DNA of 44,037 nucleotides from contig CAZFMJ010000018.1 in NCBI GenBank assembly GCA_964520045.1, forward strand, positions 1 through 44,037. The letters are read 5' to 3'. Below, piece by piece: positions 1 to 7,496 of this stretch; within the stretch, counting starts at the first letter, position 1; each line of letters begins with the position of its first letter. This stretch comes from CAZFMJ01 sp964520045 (GTDB lineage: Bacteria; Elusimicrobiota; Elusimicrobia; Elusimicrobiales; CAZFMJ01). A program made the translations under genes and the position numbers. The notes under the pieces were generated by a model, which was not told the DNA's origin, searched no databases, and saw only the letters and a list, made by a program, of their open reading frames with translations.

Positions 1-2
1 CC

Positions 3-728
3 GACGGTTTCGGAAATGTTATTGATCTGCACGGCGGGATAGAAGATATAAAGAAAGGGATTTTAAGGGTTTTGCATAAGGCAAGTTTTATTGATGACCC
101 CACAAGGATTTACAGGGCCGCGAAATTTGCGGGAAGATTCGGCTGGAAGCTTGATAAGACTACCGCCGAACTGGCAGGGTCCGCAGTGAGAAAAAAACTG
201 CCGGCTTTGCTTTCAAGAGAAAGGCTTAAAACGGAGCTATGGAGAATACTTGAGGAGAAAGACTCTTCAAAACCATTCAGGCTGATGCAAAAATGGGGAA
301 TTTCAGGATTTATTCATCCGGAGCTTAAATGGAACAAACAGGCTGGCGCGGATATAGGACCTGCCGGAAGGCTGGGGATTCTTGCGTCCAAAATGAAGGA
401 GGGGATTCCTTTTCTGGAAAGCCTGCAGTTGGAGCGCGGAATTTTTCTGCAGTTAAAACATGCCGTTGAGATGCTGAAGGATGGTTTATGTTCAAGAACA
501 GAGCTTACGCCGCTTGAACGGCTGGTGATTTTGCGTTCCACTCCGGATCTGCCGGAACAGGCGGTGAAGCCGCTGTTCATAAACGGCGGCGATTTGCTGA
601 AAGCCGGGCTTAAACCCGGCAAAAATTATTCGGAAATACTCAACAAGGCGGCGCGGGAGCAGTGGAAAGGGAAAATAGCCGGCAGAAAAAATGCGCTGAA
701 ATGGCTTATGGAAGAGGGTAGACGGTAA
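3..728 (+). CDS. CCA-adding enzyme / poly(A) polymerase family nucleotidyltransferase, 3' part
   Basis: This is the C-terminal 241 residues of a class II tRNA nucleotidyltransferase, which adds or repairs the 3' CCA of tRNA in the cytoplasm. The frame is open to the left edge, so the gene starts outside the window and the catalytic head carrying the metal-binding aspartates is missing. The visible part opens with a DLHGG-DI-KG-LR element and continues into SFIDDPTRIYRAAKFAGRFG, the conserved end of the head and neck domains. A helical body follows, with an R-ERLKTELWRIL segment typical of the family. CCA-adding, A-adding and poly(A) polymerase activities cannot be told apart from this part. 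The stop codon lies inside a GGTAGACGGTAAACGG repeat, so the last residues (EEGRR) are probably repeat-derived. Confidence 0.9.
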   Translation, partial: DGFGNVIDLHGGIEDIKKGILRVLHKASFIDDPTRIYRAAKFAGRFGWKLDKTTAELAGSAVRKKLPALLSRERLKTELWRILEEKDSSKPFRLMQKWGISGFIHPELKWNKQAGADIGPAGRLGILASKMKEGIPFLESLQLERGIFLQLKHAVEMLKDGLCSRTELTPLERLVILRSTPDLPEQAVKPLFINGGDLLKAGLKPGKNYSEILNKAAREQWKGKIAGRKNALKWLMEEGRR

Positions 729-1150
729 ACGGGAGATGGCAGACGGCATAAAAACGAGATTGGGCTCTCCTACGTCCGTCCAAAAACAGACGGGCTGCGA
801 AGAAGCAGGAAATTAGGAGATTACGGAAGAAGGAGAAACGATTCGCCACAAAAAGCACAGAAGGCACATAAGGGACGGCAAAGAAACAGTTTGGATATTT
901 ACACGAAGCCGCGAAGGCACAAAGAAATAGCAGGCAAAAGGGATAAGATTAAGGGATTGAGTAAGAAGAGGGAAACGGCCAACGGAGAAGAAGGCGAGAC
1001 TGCTGTCCAGCTGCCTAGCCGCCTAGCCGTCAAGCCGTCTTGCTTGTGTTTTCTTTCCGGGTAACTGGGCATCCGGGAGGCTGGGCTTTGTGTTGTCCGT
1101 GTTTCCTTCCTCTGAAGGAAATAGTAATATATTCAGACAACCGGGATATA
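729..1150. repeat. Intergenic patchwork of at least four repeat families
   Basis: No gene is supported in this 422-bp stretch. It begins with the rest of a GGTAGACGG-type repeat (718-748). A GAGATTGGGC element follows (755-822), then degenerate GCACAGAAGGCACA / CGAAGGCACAAAG repeats (about 841-930), and a GCCTAGCCGCCTAGCCGTCAAGC tract near 1010-1037. All but the last recur elsewhere in the window. An open frame entering from 1040 and running into the next gene has no family similarity upstream of 1151. Confidence 0.7.
755..822. repeat. GAGATTGGGC repeat, copy 1
   Basis: This stretch of about 67 bp aligns with 5860-5926 at roughly 70% identity by eye. Shared blocks are GAGATTGGGC, CCGTCCAAAA, AGACG, GCTGCG and ATTAGG. 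The core CCGTC-CAAAAACA-GACGG can form a short hairpin, and the second copy keeps the pairing as CGTC/GACG. It contains no gene. Confidence 0.55.
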
Positions 1151-1798
1151 ATGAACGTAAGCGATTTGATTCTTCAGATTCCGATACTCTTTTTTTCGGT
1201 CATAGTGCATGAATTTTCGCACGGCTGGACGGCTTATTTATACGGCGACGACACGGCTTATTATTCCGGCAGGCTTACTTTTAACCCCATTCCGCATATA
1301 GATTTAGTGGGCACGATAGTTTTGCCGGCCTTATGCCTGATGTCGGGGATGCCGGTTTTCGGGTGGGCAAAACCAGTGCCGGTAAATCCTCTTCGGCTTG
1401 CGAATTTCCGGAAAGATATGACTAAGGTGGCTTTGAGCGGCCCGGCTTCAAATCTGCTCCTTGTCATTATAGCCGCGGCAGGATTTAAGATGGCGCTGTT
1501 GATGCCGTGGCTTGCGCCCGGCATAAAGGCCAGCGTTTTGACGGCGTTCAGGTATGCGGTTATTATAAATCTGGCTCTGGCTTTTTTTAATCTCATACCC
1601 ATTGCTCCGCTGGACGGCAGTCAGATTTTATCCGGCCTGCTTTCGGGGAAATTGCGGAATATTTACGAAAAACATATTCCCTACAGCTGGGTCATTCTTA
1701 TTGTTCTGATGATGACGGGAATGCTTAAATATCTAATACTGCCCGGAATGTATTTTACTCTTGCGCTGCTTGCAAAAATAGGTTTGCCGGTATTTTAA
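1151..1798 (+). CDS. Site-2 protease family (M50) intramembrane metalloprotease
   Basis: This is a 215-residue multi-pass membrane protein of the small M50 group, which cleaves substrates within the membrane using zinc. The HEFSH motif (HExxH, residues 20-24) lies in the first membrane helix. The downstream ligand motif NLIPIAPLDG has its aspartate near residue 155. A conserved NPIPHIDLVGTIVLP segment follows the first helix, as in the short Rip/YwhC-like members. There is no PDZ domain, which fits this subgroup. I chose ATG 1151 because family similarity begins there; the frame is open upstream from 1040 but encodes nothing recognisable. No good Shine-Dalgarno sequence is visible. The substrate is unknown. 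Confidence 0.88.
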   Translation: MNVSDLILQIPILFFSVIVHEFSHGWTAYLYGDDTAYYSGRLTFNPIPHIDLVGTIVLPALCLMSGMPVFGWAKPVPVNPLRLANFRKDMTKVALSGPASNLLLVIIAAAGFKMALLMPWLAPGIKASVLTAFRYAVIINLALAFFNLIPIAPLDGSQILSGLLSGKLRNIYEKHIPYSWVILIVLMMTGMLKYLILPGMYFTLALLAKIGLPVF

Positions 1799-1808
1799 CA
1801 GCAATACA

Positions 1809-2017
1809 TAGAACGCAGATGACGCGGATGAGTATGATAAACGCGGATAATTATAAACCCTAAAAAACCGAAGATTAAGTACAAGGTTTTTTAAACAAAA
1901 AAATCATGTTCAATCATAAAAATCAGTCCCATTCATTTCTTAAAAGCTTTGAGAATGGGACCGTCCCAAACACACTGCTTGTAAAGGATAGTTTGGGGCA
2001 GCGGTATCAGCGGTCTA
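1809..2017. repeat. GAACGC element with terminal inverted repeats, copy 1
   Basis: This 209-bp element starts TAGAACGCAGATGACGC and ends GCGGTATCAGCGGTCTA; the ends are inverted repeats matching at 13 of 17 positions. Internal landmarks shared with the copies at 37026 and 39671 are GACGCGGATGA-TATGAT and AAAAATCATGTT-AATCATAAAAATC. A double GTCC hairpin (1926-1999) lies near the right end. The element ends 13 bp before the trpS start codon. No protein is encoded, which suits a MITE-like or other non-autonomous element. Confidence 0.7.
1926..1999. repeat. GTCC double hairpin, copy A
   Basis: There are two adjacent hairpins. The first pairs GTCCCATTC (1926-1934) with GAATGGGAC (1953-1961). The second pairs GTCCCAAAC (1963-1971) with GTTTGGGGC (1991-1999), with one G-T wobble. 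The first loop is close to the family loop TTCTTAAAAGCTTTGA. The unit is nested in the GAACGC element upstream of trpS. Confidence 0.75.
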
Positions 2018-2030
2018 TGTATTAAAATTT

Positions 2031-3113
2031 ATGAAAAAAGAAATTGTTCTTTCTGGCGTAAGGCCCACGGGAAGACTGCATGTCGGCCATTATTGGGGCG
2101 TGTTCACCAAATGGCTGGAACTGCAGGAAAAATACGAATGTTTTTTCGTTATTGTCGACTGGCATTCTCTTACGACCGCATACGAAAAAACAGCCGGCAT
2201 AAAAGACAGCATCAAAGACATGGTGATAGACTGGCTTGCCTTGGGGCTTGATCCTGAAAAATGCTGTATCTTCAAACAGTCGGATGTGAAAGAGCATGCG
2301 GAGCTTGCTCTGCTTTTGGGAATGATTACGCCCGTGAGCTGGCTTTTGCGCAATCCCACGTACAAGGAACAGCTTCTTGAGCTTTACAGGCAGAAATATG
2401 CCGGGCAGAAGGCGCAGTTTTCCGCGGGCAAAACTGCAAAGGCTTTGGCGGAGACGCTTTCCGGAGCCGATGAAGAGGAACTTGCCGCGCAGTCCGAAAT
2501 TTCAACGCACGGATTTTTGGGGTATCCCGTGCTTCAGGCCGCCGACATACTTCTTTACCGCGCCGGATATGTGCCGGTGGGGCAGGATCAGCTTGCGCAT
2601 CTTGAGCTTACCCGCGATATCGCGAGAAGATTTTCCGATATCTACGGCGGGGGCGTTTTAATCGAGCCGAAATCTCTTGTTACCGCCTCGGCGAAAATTC
2701 CGGGAATAGACGGCAGAAAAATGTCCAAGTCATACGGCAACAGCATAGCGTTGGGAGAAGATGTAAAATCGCTGGAGGCCAAAATCCGGCAGATGTATAC
2801 CGATGCGTCCAAAATAAGATTAAATGACAAGGGACATCCGGAGGGGTGCGTGGTGTTCGCTTTCCACAGGCTTTATAATCCCGGATATGCGGCAAGGGAA
2901 AACCAGTGCAAAAACGGGGAGATAGGCTGTTCCGCCTGTAAGAATGAGTTGTTTAAATTTATGGCAAAAAGCGCCGTGGAGTTCAATGACCGCAGAAAGA
3001 AATACGAGGATAATGAAAAACTGGCGGATTCCATCCTTGAAAAGGGCGCCCAAAAGGCGCGGAACACCGCCTCCGTTGTGATGGAATCCGTGAGAAAAGC
3101 GATGGGCATATGA
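2031..3113 (+). CDS. trpS: Tryptophanyl-tRNA synthetase
   Basis: This class I aminoacyl-tRNA synthetase of 360 residues charges tRNA-Trp. The HIGH-type motif is HVGH at residues 17-20, inside SGVRPTGRLHVGHYWG. The KMSKS motif is at residues 230-234, inside GIDGRKMSKSYGN. VGQDQLAHLELTRDIARRF, the conserved Trp/ATP-binding stretch, lies between them. A Cys-containing insertion near the C-terminus (CKNGEIGCSAC) matches the TrpRS clade with a cysteine cluster. The start is ATG 2031, directly after the repeat element ending at 2017; no strong Shine-Dalgarno sequence is visible. The stop overlaps the scpA start (ATGA), so the two are probably co-translated. Confidence 0.96.
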   Translation: MKKEIVLSGVRPTGRLHVGHYWGVFTKWLELQEKYECFFVIVDWHSLTTAYEKTAGIKDSIKDMVIDWLALGLDPEKCCIFKQSDVKEHAELALLLGMITPVSWLLRNPTYKEQLLELYRQKYAGQKAQFSAGKTAKALAETLSGADEEELAAQSEISTHGFLGYPVLQAADILLYRAGYVPVGQDQLAHLELTRDIARRFSDIYGGGVLIEPKSLVTASAKIPGIDGRKMSKSYGNSIALGEDVKSLEAKIRQMYTDASKIRLNDKGHPEGCVVFAFHRLYNPGYAARENQCKNGEIGCSACKNELFKFMAKSAVEFNDRRKKYEDNEKLADSILEKGAQKARNTASVVMESVRKAMGI

Positions 3114-3907
3114 ACAATACAGAGCCAATAACAGTGCATCTTGATATTTTCGAAGGGCCTCTGGATCTGCTTTTATATCTCATAAAAAAGAACAATCTGG
3201 ACATTTACAATATCCCGATTTCGCATATCACAGGCGAATATCTTGCGTATCTCGACGTAATGAAGGACTTGAATCTTGAAATAGCCGGGGAATTTCTGGT
3301 GGTGGCTTCCACCCTGATGCAGATAAAAGCCCAGATGCTTTTGCCTTCCCGCGAAGGGGCGGAAGAGGAAGAGGGGCCCGACCCCAGAGCCGAACTGGCG
3401 GCAAAACTCGCGGAATACCAGAAATACAAAGAGGCCGCCAAATTCCTTGATAAACGGTTTGATGAGTTTAAAAATATTTTTTACCGCGGCGCTCCGCGGT
3501 TTTCCGAATCCGAAAAGATACTGGACGTGGAGCTTTTTGATCTGATCGAAGCGGTCAAAAAAGCCATGGTGAAAATCTCGGATACCGGCAAATTATTTCC
3601 TGGAGAGGAGTTTCCGATAGAAGTTAAAATAGACAAGATACTTTCGCTTCTTGAAGGAAGCGAATGGATTTTAATCGATGATATATTCGCGGGCGAGACA
3701 AGAAAGTTGGGGATAATAACTTGTTTTATTGCGCTTCTTGAGCTTATTAAGCTCAGGAAAATACTGGCAAGGCAGGATGCCGCATTAGGCGAAATAAGGA
3801 TATATAGAAGGGCGGTTGAATCTATCGAAAATGAACCGGTTTCAGGCGGCGCGCAGGACGGCGGAGGGGGAGAAAATGGAACAGGAACAGCTTCGCAGGG
3901 TAGTTGA
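3110..3907 (+). CDS. scpA: Segregation and condensation protein A (kleisin)
   Basis: ScpA, 265 residues, is the kleisin subunit that bridges the SMC heads and binds ScpB in the chromosome condensin. The diagnostic N-terminus is present: HLDIFEGPLDLLLYLIKKNN followed by DIYNIPISHITGEYLAYL. Next comes an ATLMQIKAQMLLP-like helix, an acidic linker (EGAEEEEGPDP) and a C-terminal winged-helix region with FIALLELIKLRKI. It overlaps trpS by 4 bp (ATGA), and its last 32 bp overlap scpB, the usual scpA-scpB arrangement. The final Gly-rich tail (GGAQDGGGGENGTG) encodes the Shine-Dalgarno region of scpB and is probably not functional protein. Confidence 0.95.
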   Translation: MNNTEPITVHLDIFEGPLDLLLYLIKKNNLDIYNIPISHITGEYLAYLDVMKDLNLEIAGEFLVVASTLMQIKAQMLLPSREGAEEEEGPDPRAELAAKLAEYQKYKEAAKFLDKRFDEFKNIFYRGAPRFSESEKILDVELFDLIEAVKKAMVKISDTGKLFPGEEFPIEVKIDKILSLLEGSEWILIDDIFAGETRKLGIITCFIALLELIKLRKILARQDAALGEIRIYRRAVESIENEPVSGGAQDGGGGENGTGTASQGS

Positions 3908-4658
3908 GTCTCTGCTTTTTATAACGGATCAGCCGCTTTCCGCGGCAAGACTTGCGCAGCTTTCAGGCGTTAAGGATCTGGAAAAGATAAAATCAGTTCT
4001 TTCTCAGATAAAGGAAGATTATCAAAGCAGGCAGTCGGGGGTGCAGATTATTGAGGCTGCCGGCGGTTTTCAAATGGGCACAAGACCTGAATTCAGTCAG
4101 TGGATAAGAAAGCTGTTTCATGACAGGATGACTACAAGACTTTCCGCCGCGGGCCTTGAAACGCTTGCCATAATAGCCTACCGCCAGCCTATCGCAAGGG
4201 CTGAAATTGAGGCGCTTCGCGGGGTTGAAGTCATAGCTTCTCTGGAAACCCTGCTGGAGCGCAGGCTTATCAAGGTGGTTGGAAGAAAAGAATCCGTGGG
4301 CAGGCCTCTTCTTTACGGCACGACTCAGGAGTTCTTGCGGCAGTTCGGGCTGATGAGTTTTGACGATCTGCCTAAAATTGAGGAAATAAGAGCGGCGGCC
4401 AAAGAAGAAGCAAAGGGGATAACGATAGCGACAGAAGCGACCGAAGCATTTGCGGTCAAATGCGAGGAAGTGGTTGAGGCAGGAAGCCGTCCCATTCCTA
4501 TAGATATTAGGACGGGACAGTCCAGCCAAGCTGGACGAAACCACAACGGAAGCAAAACAGAAACTGAGGCAAAAGAAGCAAAAGAGGCAACGGAAGCAAC
4601 AGAGGCAAAAGAAATAACAGCAGCAACAGAAGCAACGGAAGAAAGAATACATAAATAA
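3876..4658 (+). CDS. scpB: Segregation and condensation protein B with low-complexity tail
   Basis: ScpB, 260 residues, is the winged-helix dimer that completes the SMC-ScpAB condensin. The core runs from residues 1 to about 170, with VVESLLFITDQPLS, the conserved ETLAIIAYRQPIARAEIEALRGV and RPLLYGTT-EFLRQFGL. I chose ATG 3876 because GGAGGGGGAGAA precedes it and homology starts there; the frame is open upstream to 3816. The last 80 or so residues are a Glu/Ala/Thr/Lys tail written in GAAGCNACNGAAGC triplets. Similar DNA occurs outside genes at 5818-5850. The tail also carries an in-frame double hairpin (4489-4536) encoding SRPIPIDIRTGQSSQAG. I infer that intergenic-type repeats expanded the 3' end without affecting the core. 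Confidence 0.93.
   Translation: MEQEQLRRVVESLLFITDQPLSAARLAQLSGVKDLEKIKSVLSQIKEDYQSRQSGVQIIEAAGGFQMGTRPEFSQWIRKLFHDRMTTRLSAAGLETLAIIAYRQPIARAEIEALRGVEVIASLETLLERRLIKVVGRKESVGRPLLYGTTQEFLRQFGLMSFDDLPKIEEIRAAAKEEAKGITIATEATEAFAVKCEEVVEAGSRPIPIDIRTGQSSQAGRNHNGSKTETEAKEAKEATEATEAKEITAATEATEERIHK
4489..4536. repeat. Double hairpin repeat inside the scpB tail
   Basis: The first hairpin has outer stem GTCCC (4489-4493) / GGGAC (4514-4518) and inner stem CCTA/TAGG. The second is perfect: GTCCAGC (4520-4526), loop CAA, GCTGGAC (4530-4536). The layout of two abutting GTCC-ended hairpins is the same as in the intergenic family at 1926, 30069, 37116 and 39760, but the loops differ, so common ancestry is only suggested. 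The insert keeps the scpB frame open. Confidence 0.6.
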
Positions 4659-4664
4659 AACAAA

Positions 4665-4783
4665 AGATGGGAAAAGTAAAACAAAAAAAGAAAATGGAAG
4701 AGCCAAGAGGGAAGAAAATTTATAAAAGTTTTTGTTTTCCCATTTCCCATCTACCATTTACCGTCTACCTTCTACCGTTTGTT
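4665..4783. repeat. Inverted-arm CCGTCTACC repeat upstream of galT
   Basis: The right half is a run of CCCATCTACC / TTACCGTCTACC / TTCTACCGTTT units (about 4740-4783). The left half contains ATGGGAAAA (4667-4675), complementary to TTTTCCCAT (4735-4743). The element lies between the scpB stop and the galT Shine-Dalgarno, a placement also seen before glgA, 30268 and 31996. Confidence 0.5.
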
Positions 4784-4805
4784 TTCTTTTTTAAGGGAGC
4801 GTTTT

Positions 4806-5804
4806 ATGCCGGAACTTAGGAAGGACCCGATAATAGGCAGATGGGTGATTATTGCTACGGAAAGGGATGAGCGGCCGTCTGATTTCCGCCATCTGCCGGC
4901 GGATATCGAATATTCAAAGGATTGTCCGTTTTGCTCGGGCAATGAGAATTCCACTCCGCGGGAGATTTTCGCTTATCACAATCCGGGACGGAAAAAAGAC
5001 GCGGACGGCTGGTGGCTGAGGGTTGTGCCGAATAAATATCCCGCGCTTCAGGTGGAAGGGATGATGAACAGGCGCGGAGAGGGCATGTATGACAGGATGA
5101 ACGGCATAGGCGCCCATGAGGTGGTAATAGAGACTTCTTCTCATACCGAACAGTTTGACGATATGGACGACAAACGCGTTGAAGACGTAATCTGGGCGTA
5201 CAGGGACAGAATACTGGACCTTAAGAAGGACCAGCGGATGCAGTATATCATGATTTTTAAAAACCACGGACGCGCCGCCGGAGCGACGCTTGCTCATTCT
5301 CATTCCCAGATTATAGCCATGCCGATGGTTCCCATAAGAGTAAAGCAGGAAATCGCCGGAGCCAAAGCTTATTATGACTATAAAGAAAGATGCGTGTTCT
5401 GCGACATACTGCGCGAAGAAGAATTGTGCGGACAGAGGATAGTTGAGAATAACGCGGGTTTTCTCGCCATAGAGCCTTATGCGAGCAGATTTTCTTTTGA
5501 GACGTGGATAATACCAAAGGCGCATTCCGGCCATTTTGAGGAGATACAAAAACATGAAGTGTCGGAGCTGGCGCGCATAATAAAGGCCGTGCTCGGCAAA
5601 ATGCGCAGGGCGCTTAAAAATCCGGCGTATAATTTTATTATACATACCACACCTATACGCGAATCTCTTTTGCCTTATTATCACTGGCATATAGAGATAA
5701 TGCCCCGGCTTAGCCACACGGCCGGATTTGAATGGGGCACCGGGTTTTATATCAATCCAACTCCGCCTGAACACGCCGCTAAATTTTTAAACGAGGCGGT
5801 ATAA
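4806..5804 (+). CDS. galT: Galactose-1-phosphate uridylyltransferase (HIT superfamily)
   Basis: GalT, 332 residues, exchanges UMP between UDP-glucose and galactose-1-phosphate in the Leloir pathway. It begins ELRKDPIIGRWVIIATERDERP, typical of the GalT/AtzG-like short form. Zinc-site cysteines are in CPFC (residues 40 and 43), with a second pair in CVFC. The active-site motif HSHSQ places histidines at 164 and 166, followed by IIAMP. A second HIT-like repeat ends in HWHIEIMPRL. I chose ATG 4806 because AAGGGAG lies at the right distance; the frame is open upstream only into repeat DNA. Its neighbour glgA suggests a role feeding sugar nucleotide and glycogen metabolism. A relaxed-specificity hexose-1-phosphate nucleotidyl-transferase is an alternative. 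Confidence 0.9.
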   Translation: MPELRKDPIIGRWVIIATERDERPSDFRHLPADIEYSKDCPFCSGNENSTPREIFAYHNPGRKKDADGWWLRVVPNKYPALQVEGMMNRRGEGMYDRMNGIGAHEVVIETSSHTEQFDDMDDKRVEDVIWAYRDRILDLKKDQRMQYIMIFKNHGRAAGATLAHSHSQIIAMPMVPIRVKQEIAGAKAYYDYKERCVFCDILREEELCGQRIVENNAGFLAIEPYASRFSFETWIIPKAHSGHFEEIQKHEVSELARIIKAVLGKMRRALKNPAYNFIIHTTPIRESLLPYYHWHIEIMPRLSHTAGFEWGTGFYINPTPPEHAAKFLNEAV

Positions 5805-5817
5805 GAACGGCGGCAAA

Positions 5818-5926
5818 AGAAGCAACAGAAGCAGGGGAAGCAAAAGAGTCATTATAGCGATGAGATTGGGCGTTACTATGCCCGTCCAAAAGTAGACGTG
5901 CTGCGGAGGAGCTGGAGGAGATTAGG
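5818..5926. repeat. GAAGCAACAGAAGC tract plus GAGATTGGGC repeat, copy 2
   Basis: 5818-5850 is a GAAGCAACAGAAGCAGGGGAAGC-type tract like the DNA of the scpB tail, here outside any gene. 5860-5926 is the second copy of the GAGATTGGGC element first seen at 755. It contains GGGC-8 nt-GCCC and CGTC-8 nt-GACG short hairpins. Confidence 0.5.
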
Positions 5927-6006
5927 TAGAAGGTAAAGGAGAAACGGAAAAGAAAAAACGTAAAACTATTTGTTTTTTATCTTCTTTTTTCCGTCTACCT
6001 TCTACC
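5925..6006. repeat. Inverted-arm GGTAGAAGG repeat upstream of glgA
   Basis: The left arm GGTAGAAGGTA (5925-5935) is perfectly complementary to the right arm TACCTTCTACC (5996-6006). Inside, ACGGAAAAGAAAAAA pairs imperfectly with TTCTTTTTTCCGT. The predicted hairpin ends 23 bp before the glgA ATG. It could affect mRNA folding at the glgA start, which is inferred rather than shown. Confidence 0.6.
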
Positions 6007-6029
6007 GTTTACCGTCTTCCTTTTTTTAT

Positions 6030-7496
6030 ATGAATATAATAATGGCGTCGGGAGAGGCGTTCCCGTTCTGTAAGACCGGCGGTATGGCTGATGTGACGGG
6101 CGCGCTTTCGCAGGTCTTGTCAAGAATTGAAGGCAATCAGGTGGCATTATTTCTGCCGCGTTACCGCAACGCCGGTGGCGGGGCGTTTTCTCTTAGAGCC
6201 GTGCCGGGCAGATTCGTCATTCCTATAGGAGAAAGGCTGGAAACCGCGTCGCTTTCGCATGTGCAGTGGGGGAAGGTCGCGGTATATTTTATCGAGAATG
6301 CCAAATATTACGACCGGGCCGAGCTTTACAGGACAAAGTCCGGGGATTATTCCGACAATGACGAGCGGTTTATATTTTATGCCAAAGCGGTGCTTGAGGG
6401 AGCTAAATTCATAGGATTCAAGCCTGACGTGATACATTGCCATGACTGGCAGGCGGCGCTTATCCCCGCATATTTGAAAACCCTGTATTCAATCGACGGT
6501 TTTTATGCCAAAACATCTTCCGTTTTTACCATACACAACATAGCTTATCAGGGCGTGTTTCCAAAGGAAACGCTTATGAAGGCCGGATTCGGCTGGATGG
6601 ATTTTACTCCCGAGAAGCTGGAATATTACGGCGGCATAAATTTTCTCAAGGCGGGTCTGGTATTTGCGGATAAAATAACTACGGTAAGCCCGTCATATGC
6701 CTCGGAAATACGGTCCGGCCCCGAGTTTGGGCGCGGGCTTGAGGGCGTGCTTAAGGCGCGCACGGCCAATATCGCGGGAGTGGTCAACGGAATAGACACC
6801 GACCTGTGGAATCCCGAGACCGATTCTTTTCTTGCAAAAGGGTATGATTCCAAAACATTTTCCAGAGGCAAGGCGGCATGCAAAAGGGCGCTTCAGCATG
6901 AATGCGGACTTGAAGAGAAAAACACTTTATTGACGGCAGGGGTGGTTTCCCGCCTTGACCCGCAGAAAGGTCTGGACATGGTTTTGGCGGCAGCTCCGGA
7001 GCTTATAAACAGAGTGCAGCTGATTATACTCGGAGTAGGAGAGCCGGCTCTGCAGGCTGGTTTTACGCAGCTGGCGGCGGATAATCCAAAAAGGGTATTT
7101 TTTAAAGCTGGATTTGACGAAGTGCTCGCTCACAGGATTTACGCCGGTTCCGATATTTTTCTTATGCCGTCCCGTTTTGAACCCTGCGGTCTCGGCCAGA
7201 TGATAGCAATGCGCTACGGCGCTGTTCCGGTGGTAACATCCACGGGAGGTCTGGCGGATACGGTCTTTGGTAACGAAGAATCCGGAATATCCAACGGGTT
7301 TGTGATGAAAAACGCCGATACGCAGTCATTGGCTCAGACAGTGCATCATGCTGTTTCCGTCTTTGGAAAAAAAGAGATATGGAATCAGATCGCGCGCAAC
7401 GGCATAAACGGCGATTACTCATGGGATAAGGCGGCTCAGGTTTATTTGGATATTTACGCGCAAAGCCAAAGTTTAAATAAAAGTTATGAACATTAA
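6030..7496 (+). CDS. glgA: Glycogen synthase (ADP-glucose type, GT5)
   Basis: This bacterial starch/glycogen synthase of 488 residues extends alpha-1,4-glucan from ADP-glucose. The N-terminal signature ASGEAFPFCKTGGMADV carries the ADP-glucose-binding lysine at residue 15 (KTGG). The GT-B fold is clear: DVIHCHDWQAALIP and FTIHNIAYQGVFP in the N-lobe, VVNGIDTDLWNP at the hinge, and SRLDPQKGLD plus PSRFEPCGLGQMIAM with the catalytic glutamate in the C-lobe. I chose ATG 6030 because the longer frame from 5970 only translates repeat DNA (FFFPSTFYRLPSSFF). No clear Shine-Dalgarno sequence is seen. Its stop overlaps the next start by 11 bp. A long inverted repeat lies just upstream. Confidence 0.95.
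   Translation: MNIIMASGEAFPFCKTGGMADVTGALSQVLSRIEGNQVALFLPRYRNAGGGAFSLRAVPGRFVIPIGERLETASLSHVQWGKVAVYFIENAKYYDRAELYRTKSGDYSDNDERFIFYAKAVLEGAKFIGFKPDVIHCHDWQAALIPAYLKTLYSIDGFYAKTSSVFTIHNIAYQGVFPKETLMKAGFGWMDFTPEKLEYYGGINFLKAGLVFADKITTVSPSYASEIRSGPEFGRGLEGVLKARTANIAGVVNGIDTDLWNPETDSFLAKGYDSKTFSRGKAACKRALQHECGLEEKNTLLTAGVVSRLDPQKGLDMVLAAAPELINRVQLIILGVGEPALQAGFTQLAADNPKRVFFKAGFDEVLAHRIYAGSDIFLMPSRFEPCGLGQMIAMRYGAVPVVTSTGGLADTVFGNEESGISNGFVMKNADTQSLAQTVHHAVSVFGKKEIWNQIARNGINGDYSWDKAAQVYLDIYAQSQSLNKSYEH

Noticed and set aside
1040..1150. N-terminal extension of the M50 protease gene
   Set aside because: The extra residues are not hydrophobic in a signal-like way, match nothing, and partly come from repeat DNA; family similarity starts at ATG 1151.
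3993..4757. Long minus-strand open frame opposite scpB (254 residues, Phe/Cys-rich)
   Set aside because: It is the complement of the GAAGCNACN-rich scpB tail and the repeat beyond it; it has no family similarity and no ribosome site, while scpB on the plus strand is certain.
4914..5774. Minus-strand open frame of 286 residues opposite galT
   Set aside because: It mirrors galT codon structure and matches no family; galT motifs are complete on the plus strand.
5970..6029. N-terminal extension of glgA
   Set aside because: It translates the CCGTCTACC repeat; the conserved GT5 N-terminus begins at ATG 6030.
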